64,000 nt of DNA, taken from contig CAZHYS010000004.1 of assembly GCA_964536975.1 (NCBI GenBank), forward strand, positions 19,730-83,729. Direction: 5' to 3'. Positions 57,453 to 64,000 of this stretch are shown piece after piece. This DNA is from JAKQDP01 sp964536975 (GTDB lineage Bacteria > Patescibacteriota > Patescibacteriia > 2-01-FULL-39-33). Numbering within the stretch: position 1 is the stretch's first letter; each line of letters opens with the position of its first letter. The notes under the pieces were generated by a model. It was not told the DNA's origin. It made no database searches and worked only from the letters and a program-made list of their open reading frames with translations. Both the position numbers and the translations under genes were made by a program.

Positions 57453-57965
57453 ATGCCAAGACGCCGGATAATCGTCGTTAATGATAGAATGCAGAAAAAT
57501 TACCGCTATATTTTATCAGCGCCAATCGGCCGCGATTTTAATCCTGATTTTAAGCCGCAACTCACCCCCAAAGAAATGCTAGAATTGGGAGTCTTTGGCG
57601 GAAAATATATGACCGATTGCCGGAAGGAATTTCCCGCTTCCTGGTTTAAGCGAGCCAAGCTGTGCCCGGAACGACACGATCCGAAGTTTAATTATTTTGG
57701 CGTTAATGCCAGTCAGTCGCTATCTATTTGGCGGCGCAAGGGTTGGATTTATCCGGATGATCCGCGCGGCTGGTTCCAATGGTATTGCCGGTATTACTTG
57801 GGGCGGAGGATTCCGGAAGAAGATCGGCGGCAGATCGGCCGCTGGAAGGCGATGGCTCGCCACATCGGACAAATCAAAAACAATTGTCCGCCCCGCGATC
57901 AGGCTTGCCGCCGACGCCAACGGCAAGCGCTCTTGCATTGGGCTTATGATAGTCGGAAAATTTAA
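57453..57965 (+). CDS. Conserved hypothetical protein
   Basis: 170 residues, basic, rich in Trp, Arg and Tyr. Notable segments are T-P-K-E-M-L-E-L-G-V-F-G-G-K-Y-M (about 38-53), the C/W-rich W-I-Y-P-D-D-P-R-G-W-F-Q-W-Y-C-R-Y-Y (about 98-115), and a C-terminal H-W-A-Y-D-S-R. I have the impression of a widely spread protein of unknown function but cannot name the family. tspO follows 16 nt later and shares its transcript. Confidence 0.7.
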   Translation: MPRRRIIVVNDRMQKNYRYILSAPIGRDFNPDFKPQLTPKEMLELGVFGGKYMTDCRKEFPASWFKRAKLCPERHDPKFNYFGVNASQSLSIWRRKGWIYPDDPRGWFQWYCRYYLGRRIPEEDRRQIGRWKAMARHIGQIKNNCPPRDQACRRRQRQALLHWAYDSRKI

Positions 57966-57981
57966 AAATAATCATAAAAAA

Positions 57982-58461
57982 ATGTCCAAAACAAAACAAA
58001 TCATCGCTTTGGCGATTTGGCTGGCCGTTCCGTTGGCTGTGGGGTTTTTGAGCTCGTTTTTTGTCTCCTCGCCGCAGACAGATCAATACGCGAATTTCAT
58101 TCAGCCGCCTTTTGCTCCGCCCGCTTGGCTTTTTGGTCCGGTCTGGACAGTGCTTTATCTTCTAATGGGCGCGGCGGCATTTTTGGTTTGGAAAAACGGC
58201 TGGCAGAAAAAAGAAGTCAAGCTGGCGCTCGTCCTCTTTGCCATTCAGTTGGTTTTTAATTTTTTCTGGACGACGATTTTCTTTGGCCTCGGCTTGTTTG
58301 GCTGGGCTTTTGTGGAAATTTTAGCTTTGTGGGTTTTGATTCTCATTGATTTGATTTTATTCTGGCGCCAGAATAAAATCGCCGGCTGGCTTTTCGTTCC
58401 TTATCTGCTATGGGTCAGTTTTGCTTCGGTTCTTAATTTTTCCATTTGGCTTTTAAACTAA
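57982..58461 (+). CDS. tspO: TspO/MBR family membrane protein
   Basis: 159 residues from ATG 57982. Five membrane helices. P-P-F-A-P-P-A-W-L-F-G-P-V-W (about 36-49), N-F-F-W-T-T-I-F-F-G (about 92-101) and the C-terminal N-F-S-I-W are family hallmarks. TspO binds porphyrins and related ligands; its role in an organism with such limited biosynthesis is unclear. Confidence 0.92.
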   Translation: MSKTKQIIALAIWLAVPLAVGFLSSFFVSSPQTDQYANFIQPPFAPPAWLFGPVWTVLYLLMGAAAFLVWKNGWQKKEVKLALVLFAIQLVFNFFWTTIFFGLGLFGWAFVEILALWVLILIDLILFWRQNKIAGWLFVPYLLWVSFASVLNFSIWLLN

Positions 58462-58474
58462 TTGGCTAGGCCGG

Positions 58475-58506
58475 AAGTCCGGGCCAAAACGGCTCGGACT
58501 TTTTTG
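58475..58506 (+). terminator. Terminator after tspO
   Basis: AAGTCCG/CGGACTT stem extended by GGCC/GGCT with an AAAAC loop, then a T-run. Confidence 0.8.
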
Positions 58507-58536
58507 TTTTTCGTCTTTCTGCTAAACTTAGGAAGT

Positions 58537-60594
58537 ATGAAAAACTATACTTTGAAGAATTTTGAGCCAACCGGTGATTTCAAAATTGATTATCGCGCCG
58601 AGCTCAATGATGAACAATACCGCGCAGTCACCAGCGGCGACGGGCCCTGCTTGGTTTTGGCTGGCGCCGGCAGCGGCAAGACCAGAACACTGGTTTATCG
58701 CGTTGCTTATCTATTGGAAAAAGGGGTCGCGCCCAATCGGATTCTTTTGGTCACTTTTACCAATAAGGCAGCCAAGGAGATGCTATCCAGGATTGAACTA
58801 CTACTAAAATCCTCCCCCCAAGGCTTGTGGGGTGGCACTTTCCATCACATCGGCAATCGGATTTTGAGGATTTACGGGGAGAGCGTAGGCGTTCGGCCGA
58901 ATTTCAACATTTTGGACGCTGAAGACGCCAAAGCGCTGGTCAAAGCGTCTTTGTCCGGCGTCAACATTCCCGCCGACAAAACTTTTCCCAAAGCGGATTT
59001 GATTTACAAAATCATCAGCCTAAGCGCCAATTTGTCGCGGCCGTTAGATGAAGTAATCAGTGTCCGATTCGGACAAATCAATGAAGATTACATTCCTCTG
59101 ATTGAAAAAATTGCCGAGGTTTATCGCCGCAAAAAAACCGACTCCAATTCGCTTGATTTTGATGACTTGCTTTATCTGTGGAGCCGACTACTAATGGAAA
59201 ATGAGGGCGTCCGGGAAAAATTATCTCGCCAATTTGAGCATGTTCTCGTAGACGAATATCAGGATACCAACTATATCCAAGGGCAGATAGTCGCCAATTT
59301 GGCCGGTCCGGCCAGAAATGTTTTTGTGGTCGGCGACGATTCGCAGAGCATTTATTCTTTTCGCGGCGCCGATGTCAATAACATCCTGGATTTTCCGAAA
59401 ATTTTTCCCGGCGGCAAAACATTCAAGCTGGAGACCAATTATCGTTCCACGCCCGAGATTTTATCTCTGGCCAATCATTCCATAGAATACAACCGCCGGC
59501 AATTTCAAAAGGAACTGCGAACCAGTAAATCGTCCGGCGCCAAGCCGGCGGCTGTGCCGCTAGACGATGCCAAGCAGCAGGCGGAATTTGTCTGTCAGCG
59601 GATTTCGGATTTGGAGCGCGATAAGGGCCTCGGTCCGGACAAAATTGCCGTTCTATTTCGGGCTCACTTCCAATCGCTGGAATTGGAATTAGAACTCAAT
59701 CGGCGCGGCATTCCTTATGTGATGCGCGGGGGGTTGAGATTTTTTGAGCAAGCGCACATCAAAGACATCATCGCTTTTTTAAAAATTATTGCCAACTGCC
59801 ACGACGAGGCGGCCTGGCGGAGAATTCTTTTGCTCCAATCGGGAATCGGCGAAGCGACTATGCAAAAAATTTATCAGCAAATCGCCGCTTGTCCCGACTT
59901 GCCATTAGTAGTCAGCTTGGAACGCGATTATCTGCCGGCCAAGTCTGGCGCCGGTTTCGGCCGGTTGCAGGATTTACTGCGCCGGCTTTCCGGTCTCAAG
60001 TCGGACGCCATTAGCTCAATGATTGAAATCGCGCTGAATGATTTTTATCGCGATTATCTGAAAGCCAATTATGAAAATTATCAGGATCGGCTTGCCGATC
60101 TGGAACAACTGATCGCTTTTGCCGGCGATTATGACGATTTGGAAAAGTTTTTGTCCGACACGGCGCTGGGAGAAGGATTTAAGGGCGAGGCGATTACTGA
60201 CGCGGATGGCAGCAACGCGGTGATATTGTCCACGATTCATCAAGCCAAGGGCTTGGAGTGGCCGGTCGTTTTTATCATTGGTTTGGTGGATGGCCAGTTT
60301 CCCAACGCCAAAGTTTTTGAACGATCAAGCGACATGGAAGAAGAACGGCGTCTGTTTTATGTGGCAGCGACTCGAGCGCAGGATGAATTATATCTGGTTT
60401 ATCCGCAACTCGGGTTTGGCGGCAATTTCAATTCGGTTTCGCAGTTTCTGCGCGAATTGCCGGAAAAAACTTATGAAGATTGGCGGGTCAAGGAGGCAAA
60501 AAGCGATCAAGATGTGGTTTATGTTGACGAAGACGACGATAGCGTGACAGCCAACTTCTGGCAACGGGTCAAAGCGCGCCGCGAGCGTGGTTAA
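58537..60594 (+). CDS. UvrD/PcrA-type superfamily 1 DNA helicase
   Basis: 685 residues from ATG 58537. Motif I A-G-A-G-S-G-K-T (about 45-52), motif II D-E-Y-Q-D-T-N (about 246-252), motif III G-D-D-S-Q-S-I-Y-S-F-R-G-A (about 268-280), motif V T-I-H-Q-A-K-G-L-E-W and motif VI V-A-A-T-R-A are all intact. It is a 3'-5' helicase in repair and replication. It starts 31 nt after the tspO terminator; its own promoter was not clearly found. Confidence 0.93.
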   Translation: MKNYTLKNFEPTGDFKIDYRAELNDEQYRAVTSGDGPCLVLAGAGSGKTRTLVYRVAYLLEKGVAPNRILLVTFTNKAAKEMLSRIELLLKSSPQGLWGGTFHHIGNRILRIYGESVGVRPNFNILDAEDAKALVKASLSGVNIPADKTFPKADLIYKIISLSANLSRPLDEVISVRFGQINEDYIPLIEKIAEVYRRKKTDSNSLDFDDLLYLWSRLLMENEGVREKLSRQFEHVLVDEYQDTNYIQGQIVANLAGPARNVFVVGDDSQSIYSFRGADVNNILDFPKIFPGGKTFKLETNYRSTPEILSLANHSIEYNRRQFQKELRTSKSSGAKPAAVPLDDAKQQAEFVCQRISDLERDKGLGPDKIAVLFRAHFQSLELELELNRRGIPYVMRGGLRFFEQAHIKDIIAFLKIIANCHDEAAWRRILLLQSGIGEATMQKIYQQIAACPDLPLVVSLERDYLPAKSGAGFGRLQDLLRRLSGLKSDAISSMIEIALNDFYRDYLKANYENYQDRLADLEQLIAFAGDYDDLEKFLSDTALGEGFKGEAITDADGSNAVILSTIHQAKGLEWPVVFIIGLVDGQFPNAKVFERSSDMEEERRLFYVAATRAQDELYLVYPQLGFGGNFNSVSQFLRELPEKTYEDWRVKEAKSDQDVVYVDEDDDSVTANFWQRVKARRERG

Positions 60595-60626
60595 AACCGG
60601 CGGTGGATAAAAAATTGAAATTCCCC

Positions 60627-60655
60627 TTGTTTTTATTGGTTCTTTGCGTTATAGT
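60627..60655 (+). promoter_or_regulatory. Promoter of hup
   Basis: TTGTTT (60627-60632), a 17-nt spacer and TATAGT (60650-60655). Leader about 45 nt. Confidence 0.65.
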
Positions 60656-60707
60656 TAAATGTGTGGAAAACTCTCACTTTAAAAAAATAACTAAGTAAAC
60701 AAAGATT

Positions 60708-60989
60708 ATGGCTAAAATGACCAAATCTCAAATGTTGGCATCTTTGTCTGAAGGCACTGGTCTCAGCAAAAAAGATGTCACCAGCGTGATGGACAAGTTG
60801 ACGGAAATGGCTTATTCCGAAGTCAAGAAGAGCGGTGAATTCACTGTTCCTGGCATCGGCAAGCTGGTGAAAGTCCATCGCAAAGCCAGACAGGGCCGCA
60901 ATCCGGCGACTGGCGAAACCATCCAGATTCCGGCTAAGACTGTCGTCAAATTCCGCGTGGCCAAGGCCGCCAAGGACGCCGTCTTATAA
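60708..60989 (+). CDS. hup: DNA-binding protein HU
   Basis: 93 residues, normal HU length. V-P-G-I-G-K-L-V-K-V-H-R-K-A-R-Q-G-R-N-P (about 47-66) is the arm and the R-N-P-A-T-G-E loop follows. It bends and compacts DNA. A single-gene unit with promoter and terminator. Confidence 0.94.
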   Translation: MAKMTKSQMLASLSEGTGLSKKDVTSVMDKLTEMAYSEVKKSGEFTVPGIGKLVKVHRKARQGRNPATGETIQIPAKTVVKFRVAKAAKDAVL

Positions 60990-61010
60990 ACATTTTGAGA
61001 CTATTCTCCG

Positions 61011-61044
61011 AAAAATTCCGATTTGTAATGAGTCGGAATTTTTT
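61011..61044 (+). terminator. Terminator of hup
   Basis: Stem AAAAATTCCGA/TCGGAATTTTT with an 11-nt loop and six T. Confidence 0.8.
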
Positions 61045-61051
61045 GTATAAT
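61023..61051 (+). promoter_or_regulatory. Promoter of the glycosyltransferase-like gene
   Basis: TTGTAA (61023-61028), a 17-nt spacer and TATAAT (61046-61051). It overlaps the hup terminator. A second TATAAT lies at 61060-61065. Confidence 0.6.
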
Positions 61052-61091
61052 AAAATTCGTATAATCAAAAAAGATTATCAAAAAGATTCCC

Positions 61092-62426
61092 ATGCCCAAA
61101 ATAAAAAACAAAGCTTGGGTGGTGACCGTGGATATGGGTTACGGCCACCAACGAGCCGCTTACCCGCTCAACTATTTTGCCCAAGGCGGCATCATCAGCG
61201 CCAACAATTATTCCGGTATTCCCAAGCGCGATCGCGAGATTTGGCACAAGACAAGGATATTTTATGAATTCATCTCTCGCTTCAAGAAGGTGCCGCTTAT
61301 CGGCGCCAAAGCTTTTGAGCTTTACGACAAACTGCAATCCATTCCCGATTTTTATCCGCGTCGCGACTTGTCCAAGGCCAACACTCAACTGACCCAGATG
61401 TACAATCTTTTTGAGACTTTGGGTTGGGGCAAACATCTGATTGACAAGCTGTCCAAAAATCCCTTGCCGATAGTGACGACTTTTTTCACGACGGCGATGA
61501 TGGCGGACTATTATAAGTATGAAGGCGAAATTTTATGTCTGGCGACCGACACCGATATTAGCCGCGCTTGGGTGCCGCCTGAGCCGAAGAAAAGCAAGAT
61601 AATTTATCTGGCGCCCAATCGTCGCGTGGCCGATCGGCTCAAGCTGTATGGCGTAAGATCGGACAAGATTTTTTTGACCGGCTTTCCTTTGCCCTTGGAA
61701 AATGTCGGTCCGCGGCTCAATATTATCAAGCATGATCTGGGTCGGCGATTGGCCCAGCTCGATCCTGATAAAGTCTATACCAATCAGTATAAGAAGACCT
61801 TGCGCCACCATTTGGGCAAAGATTTCAAAAAAACGCCTTGCCGGCCGCTCACCATTACTTTTGCCGTCGGCGGCGCCGGCGCTCAACGGGAACTTGGCGG
61901 CGAGATAATCAAGAGTTTGCGGCAGGAAATTTCCACCGGCCGCGTCAAGATCAATTTGGTTGCCGGCATTAATAATGAAGTCAACGACTATTTCAAAAAG
62001 GCAGCCAAAGAAGCCAAGCTGTCTGGCCAGCTCGGCCAAGGAATTAATGTCTTATTTCATCCGAATAAGTACGAGTATTTCAAAAAATTCAATCAGCTTC
62101 TTCGGACGACCGATGTCCTATGGACCAAACCGAGTGAGCTGTCATTTTATTGCGCCCTTGGCCTGCCGATAATTATGGCGCCGCACATCGGCTCGCAGGA
62201 AATTTTCAACGAAAAATGGCTCCAGTCAATCGGCGCCGGCATCAGCCAAGAAGATCCTCGCTATACTGCCGAATGGCTGACCGATTGGCTCAAATCCGGC
62301 TGGCTAGCCGAAGCGGCGATGCAGGGATTTTTGGAGGCGCCGAAATATGGCACTTACAACGTGGAAAAGATAACTTTCCATAAATTCAAGGAGGCCAAGA
62401 AGATAAAATCAGTTCTTCAATATTGA
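61092..62426 (+). CDS. GT-B fold glycosyltransferase-like protein
   Basis: 444 residues. D-M-G-Y-G-H-Q-R-A-A (about 14-23) resembles the N-terminal G-x-G-H loop of MurG and MGDG synthase. A later A-V-G-G-A-G-A-Q (about 256-263) and the C-terminal K-P-S-E-L-S-F-Y-C-A-L-G-L-P-I-I (about 347-362) match the donor-binding half of GT28-like enzymes. It may add sugar to a lipid or surface polymer, but donor and acceptor cannot be told. The secreted protein gene follows 1 nt later, so they are coupled. Confidence 0.65.
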   Translation: MPKIKNKAWVVTVDMGYGHQRAAYPLNYFAQGGIISANNYSGIPKRDREIWHKTRIFYEFISRFKKVPLIGAKAFELYDKLQSIPDFYPRRDLSKANTQLTQMYNLFETLGWGKHLIDKLSKNPLPIVTTFFTTAMMADYYKYEGEILCLATDTDISRAWVPPEPKKSKIIYLAPNRRVADRLKLYGVRSDKIFLTGFPLPLENVGPRLNIIKHDLGRRLAQLDPDKVYTNQYKKTLRHHLGKDFKKTPCRPLTITFAVGGAGAQRELGGEIIKSLRQEISTGRVKINLVAGINNEVNDYFKKAAKEAKLSGQLGQGINVLFHPNKYEYFKKFNQLLRTTDVLWTKPSELSFYCALGLPIIMAPHIGSQEIFNEKWLQSIGAGISQEDPRYTAEWLTDWLKSGWLAEAAMQGFLEAPKYGTYNVEKITFHKFKEAKKIKSVLQY

Positions 62427-62427
62427 T

Positions 62428-63984
62428 ATGGCAAAAAAATTTTTGATCCTGGCGATTGTCTTGGGCGGGGTGATAATCTCCTCGCCAGTTTTTGCTTTGG
62501 GCGACCTGGTTAAATCGTCAGACAGCTCCACAGTATATTATTTGGACGGAAATAATATCCGCCATCCTTTTCCGACGGAAAGTATTTACAAAAGCTGGTA
62601 TTCAAGCTTTGACGGGATAGCCGACTTGTCTCCGAAAGAGATAAGTAAGTACCCGCTCGGCGGCAATGTCACGCTGCGGCCGGGTATTTTCATCGCCCGC
62701 TTCGCCACCGATCAGAATTATTACGCGGTAGAACCGGGTGGCATTTTGCGGCTTATCGCCGATGATAGTCTGCTGCTGGAAATTTACGGCGACGATTGGC
62801 AAAAGCGAGTAGTAAAGATTCCAGACGCGTTTTTCGGCGATTATTCTATTGGCGATCCGGTTAAGCATAATTACGAACTTCCCGACGGCCTTGTTTATCA
62901 ACTTGGCAAAGACGGCGGCTATTTTTATAAAGACAAAGGAATAATTTGGCCGTTTAAAAATCTTTCGGCGGTTTTGGACAATGGAATAAAGTCAACTGAC
63001 ATTGTCATTAATGTCACTGATTTCAACCGGCGAAAAACGGAAATCTCCGGTTTGGATAGCCGGCTTTTCAACCCGGCCGCCGTGCCGGATAAATCCACCG
63101 CTGACTGCGAAAACAAAAAATTAAAAATCGCGTTTGTCTTGACGGTCAAGGAAAAAGCTTCCGCCAAAGAGCTGGAAAAACTATCTGCCATCCAAAAGCA
63201 TCTCCAAGAAAATTTCGCCTGGGCCACCAAAGGACTGGCCGAAGTGGATATTGATTTTCCAGTGGTCGTTTTGGGCGGCGACAAAAACCTGTTTTTTCGG
63301 GATGTTGACGGCCAAGATAAGCCGGACAATGAAGTTATCAATGCTTTTTATGACAAAAATCCCGATGTTTTTGATTTCATTATTCTTTATAATAATTTTG
63401 TGTTGGACGAGCCGGTTATCGCCAAATATCTCACCGTCACCAACGATTTTGCCGGCACCGGCAATGCCGTGATGCACAGCGCTTTCAACTTCGGTTCCGG
63501 CGGTAAGCTCAAAGGCATTGCCAATATGGGCAACATCGGCAAATACAATACCGACTTGGGCAGTGATCTGGATTTGTCGGTCAATTATATCTTGCATGAG
63601 CTTGGCCATCATTTCAGCGGGCGGGCGAAATTCGTTGACAAGGCGGGAAATATCCGTAAGGATTTGCTGGTTAATAATGATTTCCAACATTGGAATATGT
63701 ACGCTGATTTTGTCTCGCCCTTGGGCGGCAATGGCTGGCAGGACAACAGCGACGGGACGTTTACTAGTGAAATAACTTTGATGGCCAACCAAAACAAAAA
63801 ACAATACTCGGATTTGGATTTGTATTTTATGGGGCTTTTGCCAAAGGTAGCCATTGATCCGATAAGTTATTTAGTGCCGGATAAAGCAGGAGAAGTTGGC
63901 AATAAGATTGCTGGACATTTGGAACGTGTAACAATTGACCAAATTATTGCGGCAATGGGCGAGTGGCGATGCGTTTTAAAGTAA
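62428..63984 (+). CDS. Secreted metalloprotease-like protein with CPR surface repeats
   Basis: 518 residues. Signal peptide about 1-24 (L-I-L-A-I-V-L-G-G-V-I-I ... V-F-A-L-G). Residues about 25-195 are a two- or three-fold repeat of a module with V-Y-Y-L-D-G-N, P-L-G-G-N-V-T-L-R-P-G and A-F-F-G-D-Y-S-I-G-D-P, common in CPR exported proteins. A catalytic-like domain follows, with H390-E391-L-G-H394-H395, a zincin motif. The stop at 63984 follows an abrupt M-G-E-W-R-C end, 16 nt before the window edge, so a truncation or frameshift near the end cannot be excluded. Substrate unknown. Confidence 0.75.
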   Translation: MAKKFLILAIVLGGVIISSPVFALGDLVKSSDSSTVYYLDGNNIRHPFPTESIYKSWYSSFDGIADLSPKEISKYPLGGNVTLRPGIFIARFATDQNYYAVEPGGILRLIADDSLLLEIYGDDWQKRVVKIPDAFFGDYSIGDPVKHNYELPDGLVYQLGKDGGYFYKDKGIIWPFKNLSAVLDNGIKSTDIVINVTDFNRRKTEISGLDSRLFNPAAVPDKSTADCENKKLKIAFVLTVKEKASAKELEKLSAIQKHLQENFAWATKGLAEVDIDFPVVVLGGDKNLFFRDVDGQDKPDNEVINAFYDKNPDVFDFIILYNNFVLDEPVIAKYLTVTNDFAGTGNAVMHSAFNFGSGGKLKGIANMGNIGKYNTDLGSDLDLSVNYILHELGHHFSGRAKFVDKAGNIRKDLLVNNDFQHWNMYADFVSPLGGNGWQDNSDGTFTSEITLMANQNKKQYSDLDLYFMGLLPKVAIDPISYLVPDKAGEVGNKIAGHLERVTIDQIIAAMGEWRCVLK

Positions 63985-64000
63985 AAATTGAAAGCGAAAA

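Overview
The window is a 64 kb scaffold piece from what looks like a Candidate Phyla Radiation (Patescibacteria, Parcubacteria-type) bacterium. The evidence is a compact gene layout with short AT-rich spacers, very few Shine-Dalgarno leaders, an S10-spc ribosomal cluster without L30 (rpmD), an ftsA-X-ftsZ division cluster, several membrane-anchored thrombospondin-3-like proteins, DUF5671 and small multidrug-export families, and an oxygen-sensitive class III ribonucleotide reductase as the only RNR seen. UGA is a normal stop codon, shown by an intact RF2 frameshift site, so this is not a Gracilibacteria/SR1-type code. The lineage call is inference; no rRNA gene lies in the window.

Layout. 1-8421: a giant cysteine-rich surface protein (5' end outside the window) and two membrane-anchored calcium-repeat proteins. 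8431-12394: ybeY and the division cluster ftsA-X-ftsZ with its own promoter and terminator. 12454-15530: anaerobic RNR, with the glycyl-radical domain on a separate 50-residue ORF, then its activase. 15568-20587: a small membrane protein, prfB with programmed +1 frameshift, a two-gene ComEC, a response regulator, ndk and a reverse-strand rpmB. 20734-24637: M50 protease and the str operon (rpsL, rpsG, fusA). 24705-26933: an orphan exported protein, a PHD/YefM-like protein and tuf. 27024-38316: rpsJ, a structured 312-nt spacer, then rplC to secY. 38449-40930: adk, map, ruvX, recO. 40972-49145: an orphan gene, aspS (lacking the GAD domain), an HD protein, small membrane and tRNA-editing proteins, scpAB, dacA, tpiA. 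49155-53458: a TPR protein and a relic of the ancient thr-tyr-thr-trp tRNA cluster with rpmG, interrupted by an assembly gap, a four-helix-bundle (23S-IVS type) gene and an ABC exporter. 53528-64000: deacetylase, an ECF-like sigma operon with its likely membrane partner and a secreted repeat protein, an unidentified reverse-strand ncRNA, TspO, a UvrD-type helicase, HU, a GT-B glycosyltransferase-like protein and a secreted metalloprotease-like protein.

Most promoters that can be read share one pattern: a TTGnnn -35 box, a 16-18 bp spacer (usually 17), and a TATAAT-like -10 box often preceded by TGn. They pair with strong hairpin/T-run terminators, which makes transcription units easy to delimit.

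The most unusual observations are the split nrdD, an approximately 290-nt orphan ncRNA with its own promoter and terminator, a family of degenerate 7-bp tandem repeat arrays (several exactly 35 bp long) in intergenic spacers, a tRNA-Trp lacking the normal D-loop GG and T-loop TTC, an aspartyl-tRNA synthetase with the GAD insertion cleanly removed, and a long imperfect palindrome that reaches into the start codon of the secreted repeat protein.
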